From: Mesobacillus maritimus | GTDB taxonomy: Bacteria; Bacillota; Bacilli; Bacillales; Cytobacillaceae | Assembly: GCF_019749255.1 (NCBI RefSeq) | Contig: NZ_JACWFH010000012.1 | Span: 248,001 to 312,000, forward strand | Length of the DNA stretch: 64,000 nt | Direction of reading: 5' to 3' | Shown here: in pieces, positions 21,480-30,896 of the stretch | Layout of the letters: the number at the start of each line of letters is the position of its first letter | Numbering within the stretch: the stretch's first letter is position 1 | Program-made: the position numbers and the translations under genes | The notes under the pieces: model-generated | The model's input: only the letters and a program-made list of their open reading frames with translations | The model's database searches: none | Told to the model about the DNA's origin: nothing

Positions 21480-21509
21480 AAAAAAGAGCTGACCAAGCTA
21501 GCCAGCTCT
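21480..21509 (-). terminator. Terminator of speB
   Basis: On the minus strand GAGCTG and CAGCTC arms are followed by six T. It lies between the speB stop at 21532 and the next leftward gene. Confidence 0.85.
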
Positions 21510-21531
21510 CTTCTTATTTTAGTCAGATTGC

Positions 21532-22404
21532 TTACTTTACAAACCCCAACATCATTTCGCGAATCAGCTTGCTTGCTGTATTGGCTGTTTGCTCTGAATG
21601 ATCGTAAATCGGAGCAACTTCGACCAGGTCGGCTCCCACGACGTTCACCTCTGAACGAGCGATCTCATGAATGGATGCAAGTAATTCTTTAGACGTAATT
21701 CCCCCTGCATCCACAGTTCCTGTACCTGGTGCATGAGCTGGGTCGAGAACATCGATATCAATCGTCACATATACCGGACGTCCTGCAAGCTTAGGAAGCA
21801 TTTCCTTTAACGGCTCTAGTACTTCAAATTTGCTGATATGCATCCCATTTTCCTTCGCCCAGTCAAACTCTTCCTTCATTCCCGAACGAATACCAAATGA
21901 ATAGACATTTTTTGGCCCGATATGTTCAGCAATTTTACGAATCGGTGTGGAATGTGAAAGCGGCTCGCCTTCATAATGCTCACGCAAATCAGTGTGGGCA
22001 TCCATATGAATAATGGCAAGGTCCTTATACTTCGCCGCCATCGCTTTCATCACTGGCCAAGAAACCAAATGCTCGCCGCCCATACCAAGCGGGAACTTAT
22101 CTTCCGCTAACAGCTTGCCAACATAGTCTTCGATTAGATCGATGCTTTTTTGCGGATTCCCAAACGGCAATGGAATATCGCCTGCATCATAGTAGTTCAA
22201 ATCAAATAGTTCACGATCAAGGTACGGACTGTATTCTTCAAGTCCAATTGACACTTCACGAATTCTTGCCGGACCAAAACGAGATCCTGGACGATAGCTT
22301 ACTGTCCAGTCCATCGGCATGCCGTAAAGAACCACCTTGCTTTCATTATAATCCGGGTTTGCCCCGATAAACACATTCCCCGAATAAGCTTCATCAAAAC
22401 GCAT
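21532..22404 (-). CDS. speB: Agmatinase
   Basis: Hydrolyses agmatine to putrescine and urea in polyamine synthesis. The 290 residues belong to the ureohydrolase family; the two-manganese site is visible in GGEHLVSW, HMDAHTDLR and DIDVLDPAHAPGTG. It follows speE on the same strand as in B. subtilis speE-speB. The 166-bp gap upstream carries a long perfect hairpin close to the ribosome site (22432-22472). Confidence 0.96.
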   Translation of the reverse strand: MRFDEAYSGNVFIGANPDYNESKVVLYGMPMDWTVSYRPGSRFGPARIREVSIGLEEYSPYLDRELFDLNYYDAGDIPLPFGNPQKSIDLIEDYVGKLLAEDKFPLGMGGEHLVSWPVMKAMAAKYKDLAIIHMDAHTDLREHYEGEPLSHSTPIRKIAEHIGPKNVYSFGIRSGMKEEFDWAKENGMHISKFEVLEPLKEMLPKLAGRPVYVTIDIDVLDPAHAPGTGTVDAGGITSKELLASIHEIARSEVNVVGADLVEVAPIYDHSEQTANTASKLIREMMLGFVK

Positions 22405-22431
22405 GTTTAACCCCTCTTTTCTTCTATCTAG

Positions 22432-22472
22432 GCTCTTTTCTCAATCCTTGTTGCTTTTATTGAGAAAAGAGC
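22432..22472 (-). other. Perfect 14-bp hairpin in the speB leader
   Basis: Arms GCTCTTTTCTCAAT (22432-22445) and ATTGAGAAAAGAGC (22459-22472) are perfectly complementary with a 13-base loop. There is no T run, so it is not a normal terminator. It lies 27 bases before the speB start, between the cotranscribed speE and speB. Confidence 0.75.
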
Positions 22473-22570
22473 TTGCAAACTTACTATTACGTACAAAACA
22501 GCTTATCTTGCGTTAAAATCGGCTTTAGGATTTTTACAATTTTAACAACAAATACTTACGCAAACAGCCT

Positions 22571-23398
22571 TTATTTCACTAAATCGCCAACGAACTTTGG
22601 CAGCACGAAAGCAGCTTTATGTAGCTCTTTTGTATAATATTTTGTTTCAATCTCATGGAAACGGTCGTCACTCACTTCTAGTGGGTCATGTTTCTTCGAT
22701 CCAATTGTGAACGCCCAAAGTCCACTTGGGTAGGTTGGGATATTGGCCACATATAAACGAGTAATTGGGAAAATTTCTTTTACATCCTTTTGTACATTAC
22801 GGATAAGGTCTGCCTTAAACCACGGGTTGTCTGACTGTGCAACAAAGATGCCATCTTCTTTAAGCGCCTTTGAAATTCCTGCATAAAAGCCTTTTGTAAA
22901 CAGGTTTACTGCTGGACCTACAGGCTCAGTGCTATCAACCATGATCACATCATATTCGTTTTCACTTTCTGCGATATGCATAAAGCCATCGCCAACTTGA
23001 ACATCCACACGTGGGTCGTCTAATTTGCCGGCAATTTCAGGCAAGAATTTCTTTGAGTACTCAATCACTTTGCCATCAATATCAACCAATGTCGCTTTTT
23101 TTACCTGCGGATGCTTGAGAACTTCACGAATGACGCCTCCATCTCCTCCACCAACAACCAGAACATTCTCAGGGTTCGGATGAGTAAACAACGGTACATG
23201 GGCAACCATTTCATGGTACACAAACTCATCTTTAATCGAGGTCATGACCATGTCATCAAGCAGCAGCATATTGCCCCACTCTTCTGTTTCAATCATATCA
23301 AGCTTTTGAAAATCAGTTTGTTCTGTATGTAAGGTTCGATTCACTTTCATTGTAATCCCGAAGTGATCTGTTTGCTTTTCTGTAAACCAAATACCCAT
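22571..23398 (-). CDS. speE: Spermidine synthase
   Basis: Transfers the aminopropyl group of decarboxylated S-adenosylmethionine to putrescine. The 275 residues show the SAM-binding [14 protein letters not shown], the acidic [12 protein letters not shown] and the catalytic Asp region [19 protein letters not shown] is upstream. It is the first gene of the speE-speB unit; the gap upstream (23399-24218) is occupied by array 3 and repeat ends. Confidence 0.96.
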   Translation of the reverse strand: MGIWFTEKQTDHFGITMKVNRTLHTEQTDFQKLDMIETEEWGNMLLLDDMVMTSIKDEFVYHEMVAHVPLFTHPNPENVLVVGGGDGGVIREVLKHPQVKKATLVDIDGKVIEYSKKFLPEIAGKLDDPRVDVQVGDGFMHIAESENEYDVIMVDSTEPVGPAVNLFTKGFYAGISKALKEDGIFVAQSDNPWFKADLIRNVQKDVKEIFPITRLYVANIPTYPSGLWAFTIGSKKHDPLEVSDDRFHEIETKYYTKELHKAAFVLPKFVGDLVK

Positions 23399-23703
23399 TG
23401 TGGTTCAACCTTCCTTTCGATAATAAAAAATAGCGTAACGAGACAATATTTTTTATAGTTCCCCAAGAAGCTTGTAAAAAACACAAATACCAGAAAAGTA
23501 TAGTTGAATCTTCTAAAAATGCAAGTAAAACTTGTACTATATAGTGTGATTGTCAATGTTATTTTTGACCAATTGGTAAAATCCCCCGGACCTTACCAGT
23601 AAACAAGTGGCTGGTGTAAACATTGCGTTTATTTGCGCTTCGGGTGTTTCCCACGCACCTTAGGGCGTACTGGAAGCCACCCCCTATCTCCTCGTCGATT
23701 CGC

Positions 23704-24040
23704 CCCAACTTTGAGTTCTATGTGACCAAACTTCACTGAAATAGGAAATTCGGGCACTTTGACGGGCTCAATGTGACTAAACTTCAACTGAAATAGGAAA
23801 TACAGTCACTTTGACGGGTCCAATGTGACCAAACTTCAACTGTAATCGGATTTACGGGCACTTTGACGGGCTCAATGTGACTAAACCTCAACTGAATAGG
23901 AAATACAGTCACATTGGCAGGTCCATCGTGACCAATCTTCTACTGTAATCGGATTTACGGGCACTTTGACGGGTCCAATGTGACTAAACTTCAACTGAAA
24001 TAGGAATACGGGCACATTGGCGAGTTCAATGTCCACAGGA
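23704..24040. repeat. Tandem array 3: about 7 units of 51/52 bp
   Basis: CACTTTG or CACATTGG recurs at 23755, 23807, 23859, 23910, 23962 and 24013, 51 or 52 bp apart, with one earlier degenerate unit. A typical unit has half-sites GGGCACTTTGAC and CTCAATGTGACT around a 3-base loop, then a 25-bp AT-rich spacer. The flanks at about 23630-23703 and 24041-24071 (CTTCCGCTCCAATCAAC) resemble the ends of the GC-rich composite element. No gene is seen from 23399 to 24218. Confidence 0.9.
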
Positions 24041-24218
24041 GTTTTCCTGTCTTCCGCTCCAATCAACGGGTTGAAAATCATAGATTATACTTAAATAAAT
24101 GTCTCTCCACTAGGTTTAAAATGAATGAAATGTTTTCATAATGGTTAATAGAGTAATTTTGGGCTCTTCTGGTAAACTAGATGGCCTACAAAGATATATT
24201 TTAAGGGGGGAACTTGCG

Positions 24219-26291
24219 ATGGAAATCATGACTGACCAACGGTTCCGTAAGACGGCGAAGGTTTTTAGAGCGTTTGTTTTTATTGGCATGATTGTAGCTG
24301 CCTTATTTTTTCTTGTTTATTTTTCAATTATTGGTTACGCCAAGATTCTAGGTCCCCCACCGCTTGCTGTGCCCCAGTCGACGATTTATATGGCTGATGA
24401 TGGGACTGTTATCGGAGAAAGTCACACCGGTGAAAAAAGGTACTGGGTTCCGTTAAAGGATATCTCCCCTGACCTTGTCAAAGCGACCATTAGCATTGAG
24501 GATCGAAATTTTTATGAGCATAGAGGATTTGACTACAAGCGAATTGCTGGTGCACTGCTTGCCGATTTAAAAGCAATGGCGAAGGTGCAGGGAGCAAGTA
24601 CCATCACGCAGCAGTATGCCCGAAACCTTTACCTCAGTCACGATAAAACGTGGAAGCGAAAACTAACTGAAGCCTTTTATACGCTTCGACTTGAAATGAA
24701 TTATAGTAAAAATGAAATTCTTGAAGGCTATTTAAATACGATTTACTACGGCAGTGGCGCTTATGGTGTTCAAACGGCTAGCCAGTACTATTTTGGCAAA
24801 GATGCTCGCGAATTAACCCTTGGCGAGGCATCCATGCTCGCTGGCATCCCGAAGGGGCCAAGCTATTATTCACCATTAACCAATGAAGAAAGAGCCAATA
24901 GCAGACAGCAAACGATTTTAACAGCGATGGAAACGAAGGGTTATATCGACCAGGAGGAAGCGAAAGCGGCAGCTGCAGAAAAACTGACGTTAGTTGGAAA
25001 ACACCCAACTGAATCGCTTGGGAAAGCCCCTTATTTTCAGGATGCCGTTCAAAATGAGCTAAAGTATAGTCTCAACCTAGACGAGCGGACCATTAAGCTT
25101 GGCGGGTTAAAGGTGTATACCACCCTTGACATGAAGCAACAAGAATTGGCTGAAGAAATGGTAACAGAGCATATCACCGAGGATTCAGAAATACAAACAG
25201 GATTTATTAGCATGGATCCAAAATCAGGTCATGTGAAAGCGATGGTTGGTGGCAGAGATTATGAGGAAAGTCCCTTCAACCGCGCCATTCAAGCGGTAAG
25301 GCAGCCTGGTTCTACCATTAAGCCGCTTTTATACTATGCCGCACTTGAGCACGGGTTTACACCGACAACGACAATGAAAAGTGAACTTACCACTTTCAGA
25401 TTAGAAGATGGAAAAACGGAGTATACGCCACATAATTTTAATAATAAGTATGCGAACGAGGAAATTACAATGGCACAAGCTCTTGCAGTTTCCGATAATG
25501 TCTTTGCCGTGAAAACGCATTTGTTTCTTGGTCAGGACGTTCTAGTTGATACCGCAAAAAGGTTTGGGCTTTCATCAAAAATGGCACAGGTCCCTTCCCT
25601 TGCACTTGGTACATCTGGGGTAAGCGTTATTGAAATGGCTTCGGCTTATAGTATGTTTGCCAACGGTGGGAAATATGTTGAGCCTGTGCTGATTGAACGG
25701 GTGGAAAGCCATGATGGTGAGGTTATTTATGAACATGAAGAAAAGGGTGAACAAATCCTCGAGCCTGAGTTGGCTTCCGTGATGAACCATATGATGACGG
25801 GGATGTTTGATCCTAAACTCAATGGCTATGCCTCCGTAACCGGTAGTACCATGACCGATGAAATTAGTCGGCCTTATGCCGGGAAATCTGGTTCCACGAA
25901 TACCGATAGTTGGATGATTGGCTATACCCCACAACTCGTTTCCGCCGTTTGGACAGGCTACGATAAAGGGAAACCAATCGAGAAGTCTAATGAGAAAGCT
26001 TTTAGTAAAAATGTCTGGGTGAATTTTATGGAAAAGGCCCATGAAGGTGTGCCAGCGACCAATTTTAAAACAGCCAAAGGAACGGTTGGAGTGTTTATCA
26101 ATCCAGAGAACGGTAAAATTGCTACGGCAAATTGCCCAGTAAAGCGGCTGACTTATTTTAAAGACGGCACCGAGCCTCAGGAATACTGCACCGAACATCT
26201 TGATGAAGGCGAGCAGTTGCAAAAACCTAAGGATGAGACCGAGAAAAAACCTGATAAAAAACCATGGTATAAAAAGATCTTTGGCCTATAG
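24219..26291 (+). CDS. pbpG: Bifunctional penicillin-binding protein (PbpG/PBP2d-like)
   Basis: Class A penicillin-binding protein that polymerises and cross-links peptidoglycan. A short cytoplasmic tail and one membrane helix (VFIGMIVAALFFLVYFSIIG) precede a GT51 glycosyltransferase domain (EDRNFYEHRGFD, GASTITQQYARNLYL) and a transpeptidase domain with SxxK in GSTIKP, SDN in SDNV and KSGST. The 690 residues match B. subtilis PbpG (691), a forespore enzyme, and the location next to speE is the same. The ATG at 24219 has AAGGGGGG upstream; the frame from 24141 has none. I could not identify a sigma-F promoter with confidence. Confidence 0.93.
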   Translation: MEIMTDQRFRKTAKVFRAFVFIGMIVAALFFLVYFSIIGYAKILGPPPLAVPQSTIYMADDGTVIGESHTGEKRYWVPLKDISPDLVKATISIEDRNFYEHRGFDYKRIAGALLADLKAMAKVQGASTITQQYARNLYLSHDKTWKRKLTEAFYTLRLEMNYSKNEILEGYLNTIYYGSGAYGVQTASQYYFGKDARELTLGEASMLAGIPKGPSYYSPLTNEERANSRQQTILTAMETKGYIDQEEAKAAAAEKLTLVGKHPTESLGKAPYFQDAVQNELKYSLNLDERTIKLGGLKVYTTLDMKQQELAEEMVTEHITEDSEIQTGFISMDPKSGHVKAMVGGRDYEESPFNRAIQAVRQPGSTIKPLLYYAALEHGFTPTTTMKSELTTFRLEDGKTEYTPHNFNNKYANEEITMAQALAVSDNVFAVKTHLFLGQDVLVDTAKRFGLSSKMAQVPSLALGTSGVSVIEMASAYSMFANGGKYVEPVLIERVESHDGEVIYEHEEKGEQILEPELASVMNHMMTGMFDPKLNGYASVTGSTMTDEISRPYAGKSGSTNTDSWMIGYTPQLVSAVWTGYDKGKPIEKSNEKAFSKNVWVNFMEKAHEGVPATNFKTAKGTVGVFINPENGKIATANCPVKRLTYFKDGTEPQEYCTEHLDEGEQLQKPKDETEKKPDKKPWYKKIFGL

Positions 26292-26345
26292 GCGTGTGCT
26301 TCGCTCCACTAACGTGATGATGTCTATCTCAACAAGGATAAAAAG

Positions 26346-26382
26346 AAAAACCCCGAATTCAATGAGAATTCGGGGTTTTTCC
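26346..26382. terminator. Bidirectional terminator between pbpG and ywhD
   Basis: Perfect 15-bp arms AAAAACCCCGAATTC and GAATTCGGGGTTTTT with a 5-base loop give T runs on both strands. It serves the convergent pbpG and ywhD. Confidence 0.92.
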
Positions 26383-26390
26383 TGTCCTAG

Positions 26391-26408
26391 CAACGTGTGT
26401 ACACGTTG
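26391..26408. other. Palindrome CAACGTGT/ACACGTTG
   Basis: Perfect 8-bp arms with a 2-base centre lie between the terminator and the end of ywhD. The shape suits a dimeric DNA-binding protein, but neither neighbour starts here. Confidence 0.4.
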
Positions 26409-26451
26409 ACTACTAGTTTACACTGGAAATATCAAGAACGCAACCCATATG

Positions 26452-26964
26452 TTAGGCTGTTTCCAGACCTGTTTTCAATTGCTCAGGAGACCGCTCCCAC
26501 ATGCCTGGGTCATGCTTTTTCAAGAAGTCAGCCAGGATTTGCTTTGCTTTGTCATCCATATGGTCAACGATAATATGGCGTTTGATTGATTTATCTAAAC
26601 GATTTACATGCTCTGGCAAAGACTTGTAGCCACGGCGAATTTCTCGATTCACCGTCATATCGCATGCTGTCACTCCCGCATAATAAGGACCTTCTTCACT
26701 CCGGTCCATCGTTACCCACACTAGCCAATAAAGCTTTGCATCTGGCACCTCGTCGCGGTTGGGCAAGAATTTAATTCCCTTCTCAACCACACTGCGGGCA
26801 TGCATTGCACCAATATCGACGGTCGCCTCACCTGCCTCAACATCCACAATAACTGGCGATACATTGTCCAAGGTCAAGCTTCCTTTGCCAAAGCCTTTAT
26901 GATTGTCCATCGGATCTGCCTTGATAATATTAAAGCCAATATTTTTCTTCTTCTTTTCTTCCAT
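26452..26964 (-). CDS. ywhD: YwhD family protein
   Basis: A 170-residue protein that I recognise by its length, sequence (NIIKADPMDNHKGFGKGSL, then LYWLVWVTMDR and YYAGVTACDM) and place next to ywhC. Function is unknown. It has no signal peptide or membrane helix, so it is probably cytoplasmic. RBS AGGAGGG lies upstream, and ywhC ends 15 bases before the start, so the two are likely cotranscribed. Confidence 0.85.
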   Translation of the reverse strand: MEEKKKKNIGFNIIKADPMDNHKGFGKGSLTLDNVSPVIVDVEAGEATVDIGAMHARSVVEKGIKFLPNRDEVPDAKLYWLVWVTMDRSEEGPYYAGVTACDMTVNREIRRGYKSLPEHVNRLDKSIKRHIIVDHMDDKAKQILADFLKKHDPGMWERSPEQLKTGLETA

Positions 26965-26979
26965 AAACTAAACACCCTC

Positions 26980-27633
26980 CTACCTTAAAAACAATTGTAA
27001 AAAGAAATCACTCAAGCCACTTAGTATAAAGGGAATAACCGTATTAAACAGTGGCGTAATCGTATACTGATCAAGCGGTGTAATCACAAGGATTAAAAAG
27101 ATGATAATCCCGTAATGTTCATACTGCGTGAGCTTTGCTCGAACATCTGCAGGTGCCAAATCCTCAATAATTCGGTACCCATCCAGTGGTGGAAATGGAA
27201 GCAAGTTAAACACGAATAGCACAGTGTTTAGCCCAACAAAAATGTTGATGAACTCAACAGCAACATCTGGCATGCTTGCTCCTAACCCTGTTGCGAGAAG
27301 TCCATACCATATCGCTAAAGCTAGAATCACCAACAACAAATTGCTTAGCGGCCCTGCAACGGACACCAAAACACCTGCTAAACGTGGATTCTTAAAAAAG
27401 AATCGATTCACAGGTACTGGCCTTGCCCAACCAAATCCAGCAATAAAGATCAGTATCGTCCCTAGTGGGTCCAAATGCTTCAGTGGATTCAAGGTTAGCC
27501 GTCCCTGCCTCGCCGCCGTTTGATCGCCAAATTTATAAGCCACAAACGCATGAGCAAATTCGTGCAGCGTAAACGCAATCACCAACGTAATCGCAACATA
27601 GATAAATTGATCTAATGAATAAGCAAGACCCAC
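26980..27633 (-). CDS. ywhC: Site-2 protease family membrane protein (YwhC-like)
   Basis: Membrane zinc metalloprotease-like protein. It has the HExxH motif as TLHEFAHAF in the first helix, and the later LPFPPLDGYRI carrying the Asp expected as third ligand, with about five further hydrophobic segments. The GTG at 27633 follows AAGGGG by 9 bases and gives 217 residues (B. subtilis 219); the frame extends to 27708 without a ribosome site. Substrate unknown. Confidence 0.88.
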   Translation of the reverse strand: MGLAYSLDQFIYVAITLVIAFTLHEFAHAFVAYKFGDQTAARQGRLTLNPLKHLDPLGTILIFIAGFGWARPVPVNRFFFKNPRLAGVLVSVAGPLSNLLLVILALAIWYGLLATGLGASMPDVAVEFINIFVGLNTVLFVFNLLPFPPLDGYRIIEDLAPADVRAKLTQYEHYGIIIFLILVITPLDQYTITPLFNTVIPFILSGLSDFFLQLFLR

Positions 27634-27820
27634 ATTCTTTAACCCCTTTTTTCGCGATTCCCCATAAATGAATGGTTTTCCCCATTGATGGATTACATAT
27701 AGATTCAAATAGATGCTTCAAGTATACCTTATTCTTTCATAAAATTAAAAACCCTGTACTTGCACATTTAATGAAAATATGGAAAACTCAAAACAAGACT
27801 ATTTTGTAGGAGGAAAAATT

Positions 27821-28006
27821 ATGCCCTATGTGACAGTAGAGATGCTACCAGGACGCACCGACGAACAGAAAAAGGCCCTCGTTGAAAAAGTAACAGAAGC
27901 TGTTAGTGAGACAACCGGCGCACCAAAAGAAAAAATCGTTGTATTTATTGAAGAATTACGCCCTGACCATTACGGCGTCGGCGGAAAACGCTTAAGCGAT
28001 CAATAG
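27821..28006 (+). CDS. ywhB: 4-oxalocrotonate tautomerase family enzyme (YwhB-like)
   Basis: A 61-residue tautomerase subunit. After Met removal the protein starts with Pro1, the general base of the family (PYVTVEMLPGRTDEQK), and carries the conserved KEKIVVFIEEL and the Arg pair region. RBS TAGGAGG precedes the ATG at 27821. It is divergent from ywhC, as in B. subtilis. The physiological substrate is not known. A terminator follows. Confidence 0.9.
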   Translation: MPYVTVEMLPGRTDEQKKALVEKVTEAVSETTGAPKEKIVVFIEELRPDHYGVGGKRLSDQ

Positions 28007-28017
28007 ATGAGTGGATG

Positions 28018-28046
28018 AAGCTGGCCTCGGGGTCAGCTTTTTTATT
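28018..28046 (+). terminator. Terminator of ywhB
   Basis: Arms AGCTGGCC and GGTCAGCT with loop TCGG are followed by six T. Confidence 0.88.
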
Positions 28047-28126
28047 TGAACTTTGGTTTGGGTTGGACTATCAGCAGCCTTAGTGTTCTATGGTTAGGTT
28101 CCATTGACACCCCCTCCTCACCCCCA

Positions 28127-28161
28127 TAAAAAAACCAGCCATGCACTTAGCACTGACTGGT
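28127..28161 (-). terminator. Terminator overlapping the 3' end of ywgA
   Basis: On the minus strand ACCAGTCAGTGC pairs with GCATGGCTGGT (one wobble and one bulge), followed by seven T. The upstream arm lies inside the last codons of ywgA. Confidence 0.85.
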
Positions 28162-28656
28162 CCTGTTCTTTAACATCTCAATATATTGATAGGCGTTGGC
28201 AAATTCGTCATCGGTGAATTTTTGGCTTTTCTTTACCGTTTGGACTTTTTCCTTCACTTCGTCTGTTGGTAGATTATCAAAATATAAAATCGTCGAGACG
28301 AGTTCAAGGAATCTGGCATTTTGTGTGTTGATGTCCTTCAGGCAATCTCCAAGCTGAGGCATGTCCACATTGTTAACGCCAAGGAACTCCTTGCCATCCT
28401 CTGTTAACGTATAGCGGTACTGGTAATACCCGCCTTTCTTCTCTTTCACTTCGTTCAGAAAACCCATATTGCACAGTTCTTCCACCCTGAGCGTCAGCTC
28501 CTCGGAATATGGCCCGTAAAAATGGAACTGAAACCTTTCCTGAAACGGAAAATTCATCTTTTTCGCAATATAAATCATCTTTTGCAGCTTCTTCCGTCCA
28601 ATGACTTCCCCGGAAAGTGCAATTGCGTGAATGATTTTTGCATGATCTTTTAACAA
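28147..28656 (-). CDS. ywgA: YwgA family protein
   Basis: A 169-residue protein recognised by its sequence and place next to ywfO. The first half (GRKKLQKMIYIAKK, FHFYGPYSEEL) resembles the phage antirepressor/toxin-associated Panacea-like fold seen in YwgA proteins; function is unknown. The start is a TTG at 28656 with CAGGAG 10 bases upstream; no ATG fits. It lies 45 bases after the HD-domain gene and is likely cotranscribed. Confidence 0.82.
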   Translation of the reverse strand: MLKDHAKIIHAIALSGEVIGRKKLQKMIYIAKKMNFPFQERFQFHFYGPYSEELTLRVEELCNMGFLNEVKEKKGGYYQYRYTLTEDGKEFLGVNNVDMPQLGDCLKDINTQNARFLELVSTILYFDNLPTDEVKEKVQTVKKSQKFTDDEFANAYQYIEMLKNRTSQC

Positions 28657-28701
28657 AACGCTTCAACTCCTGTTTCAAAAGTTCCTTTCTACCATTGGCT
28701 A

Positions 28702-29976
28702 TCATTCAAGAAGCTTTCGAATCTCCTCATTCTTTCCAATAAGATCGGCAGGATAATATAATTTATGGTCCGTGCGTCGCTTGCCTGAGATGCTATCCAC
28801 GATATCTGATTCTCTTGATAGCTCCCGAAGCTCGCCACTCTTCATTAACAGATGAATCGGAAGGCGCTCTTCCTCCTCACCTGGACGGTAAAAATCATAC
28901 GGTAAATCAGAGGATGAATCGACGACCAAGTAATACTCCGGATCAATTCCCGCCTCTTCAAATAGCTGCGACAAACGCGCCAATTTTTTATATTCCTTAG
29001 CTGGGTCAAACTCGACATATTTAAAAAGATTCCGGTTAATGAAGCGTGAACACAAATCTCTCAAGACTTCATCGTCTTCTTCTTGCCACATTTGGAAATA
29101 ATAGAGAACGATTCCCTCATCCAATTTTAAATAGTCTTCTAGCTTAACATCCTCTTTAAAAAAGGAATAAAAATGGAGCGGCATATGTTTGAAAGCATGT
29201 CCTTGCTCATGGAGATGCTTTGCTCGGTGAAGGATTTTTGTCAAGATGACTTCCGCACTCCGAGTGACCGGGTGGAAATAGACTTGCCAATACATCTGAT
29301 ACCGACTCATGATGTAATCCTCAACCGCGTGCATGCCACTGTGCTTAAAAACGACCTGATCTTCTCTTGGCCGCATAACACGTAGGATCCGCTCCATATC
29401 AAAATGTCCATAACTAACTCCAGTATAATAAGCGTCCCTTTGTAGGTAATCCATACGATCGGCATCAATTTGACTAGAAATCAAACTCACAACAAGCTTG
29501 TTCTCATAGGTCTTATCAATGACCTCTGCCACCTTCTTCGGAAAATCAGGTGAAATCCGTGACAATACTTGATTCACTTCCGTTTTCCCTAGGATAATCG
29601 CTTTTGTAAAATATTCATGATCGAGTTCAAATACTTTTTCAAAGGAATGAGAATACGGACCATGGCCCAAATCATGGAGAAGTGCTGCACAAAGACTCAG
29701 CAATCTATCCTCCTGATTCCATTCCGGTCGTCCAACGAACACCGTATCGACGATTCGACGGACAATTTCATAGACACCAAGCGAGTGGTTGAACCGACTA
29801 TGCTCAGCTCCATGGAAAGTCAAAAAGGTGGTTCCTAACTGCTTAATTCGCCGTAACCGCTGAAATTCCTTTGTCCCAACCAGGTCCCAAATCACCTGGT
29901 CTTGGACATGAATATAGCGGTGGACTGGGTCTTTAAACACTTTTTCTTCGTTTAGTTTCTCGGCCGAATAGTCCAT
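28702..29976 (-). CDS. ywfO: HD domain phosphohydrolase (YwfO-like)
   Basis: A 424-residue metal-dependent HD-domain protein of the dGTPase/SAMHD1-like group. The metal ligands are visible in HSRFNHSLG and LLHDLGHGPYSHSFE, followed by SSQIDADRMDYLQRD typical of the family. It probably hydrolyses nucleoside triphosphates, but substrate is not established from the sequence. RBS GAAGGGA lies upstream. The upstream gap contains composite element copy B. Confidence 0.9.
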   Translation of the reverse strand: MDYSAEKLNEEKVFKDPVHRYIHVQDQVIWDLVGTKEFQRLRRIKQLGTTFLTFHGAEHSRFNHSLGVYEIVRRIVDTVFVGRPEWNQEDRLLSLCAALLHDLGHGPYSHSFEKVFELDHEYFTKAIILGKTEVNQVLSRISPDFPKKVAEVIDKTYENKLVVSLISSQIDADRMDYLQRDAYYTGVSYGHFDMERILRVMRPREDQVVFKHSGMHAVEDYIMSRYQMYWQVYFHPVTRSAEVILTKILHRAKHLHEQGHAFKHMPLHFYSFFKEDVKLEDYLKLDEGIVLYYFQMWQEEDDEVLRDLCSRFINRNLFKYVEFDPAKEYKKLARLSQLFEEAGIDPEYYLVVDSSSDLPYDFYRPGEEEERLPIHLLMKSGELRELSRESDIVDSISGKRRTDHKLYYPADLIGKNEEIRKLLE

Positions 29977-30160
29977 TGCTTCCCTTCTCTCACGAATAAC
30001 ATGTTTCTATTATAGCCCGTTTCCATCGTCAAATCATCCCAAAATCCTGCAAAATCTCACAAATTTCTCCATTCTTTGGACAAGCTACCATTAGCTAACA
30101 CTGTCTGGTAAATAAAAATTACCAAAATCTAAAATTGCTAGATTTCATACTTAACAAGGG

Positions 30161-30477
30161 GGTTGATTTCCGCTCCAGGCACGAGCGGTTCGCGGGCGTG
30201 CCGAGGAGCCTGGCCAGCTCCAGCGCCTAGCCCCTCGAGTCGCTTCGGTCCGTCAGTTGAAGTCAAAGAACGACTTCATCTGTCGGCCCTCCAGCGCTTG
30301 TCGGGGCTGAACAAGGCGCTTCCGCTTTTCTATCTCCTCGGCTCTTTTAGCGCCTGCGGTGTCTCCCCTTCCCCGTACTCCCGCAGGACACTGAATAGCA
30401 TCCTCGAATAGACCCACGCACGAGAAAATGTGCAGTTCATTTTCGAGGAGTCTTCGTGCCTTCCGCTCCAATCAACC
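30161..30477. repeat. Composite GC-rich element, copy B (ends plus hairpin core)
   Basis: A 317-bp element with GGTTGATTTCCGCTCCAGG at the left and CTTCCGCTCCAATCAACC at the right, so GGTTGATT/AATCAACC forms inverted ends. The core at 30223-30319 folds: GCGCC plus AGCCCC (30223-30234) with GGGGCT (30303-30308) and GGCGC (30315-30319), enclosing GAAGTC (30259) and GACTTC (30272) around the loop AAAGAAC. The tail reads TTCCGCTTTTCTAT. It lies in the 29977-30575 gap, which has no gene. Confidence 0.85.
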
Positions 30478-30515
30478 GTTGAAAACTATCAATGTACATT
30501 TGTGCAGCTAAAGGA

Positions 30516-30557
30516 AAAATAAAAAGTCACCTTTATGCAATTGCCCTAAAGATGACT
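30516..30557 (-). terminator. Terminator of the DUF1450 gene
   Basis: On the minus strand GTCATCTTTA pairs with TAAAGGTGAC, followed by TTTTTATTTTT. Confidence 0.82.
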
Positions 30558-30575
30558 CTATGATGTGAACCAACA

Positions 30576-30797
30576 TCATTTTAATTTTTTATCAATTTTC
30601 TCCATAAGTTCGTCTTCAGTGAGTGCTGCGACGGGACGATTGTTCACAAACGCAAAGGTTTTCTTTCGGCCGGGGCCACAATAAGATTGGCACCCAACTT
30701 CAATCTTTGCCTCTGGATCTTTCCCTTTTAATAGAGGGATAAGTGTTTTTAGGTTTACGGCCTGGCAATCGTCGCAAACTCGAAATTCGTTTGCCAT
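30576..30797 (-). CDS. DUF1450 family cysteine-rich small protein
   Basis: A 73-residue protein of the DUF1450 family (YuzB-like). Four cysteines, in VCDDCQ and GCQSYCGPG, could bind a metal or iron-sulfur cluster; the fold looks thioredoxin/ferredoxin-like. The ATG at 30797 (MANEFRVC) has AAAGGG upstream; the frame begins 9 bases earlier without a ribosome site. Function unknown. It stands alone between composite element copies. Confidence 0.8.
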   Translation of the reverse strand: MANEFRVCDDCQAVNLKTLIPLLKGKDPEAKIEVGCQSYCGPGRKKTFAFVNNRPVAALTEDELMEKIDKKLK

Positions 30798-30896
30798 TGA
30801 TGACAACCCTTTCTATATTAGAAGTTCGTTTTCCTGTTATTTGAAGAATCTTTTTTATAAAAATAGGAAAGTATAAAAGTTTAAACTTAGAGAATT

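Noticed and set aside
23520-23560. Possible speE promoter starting TTGACA near 23553
   Set aside because: No -10 box lies 16-18 bp downstream; TATAGT is only 9 bp away.
28373-28705. Frame of 110 residues overlapping ywgA
   Set aside because: It is a shifted frame of ywgA, has no family match and would overlap a well-supported gene.
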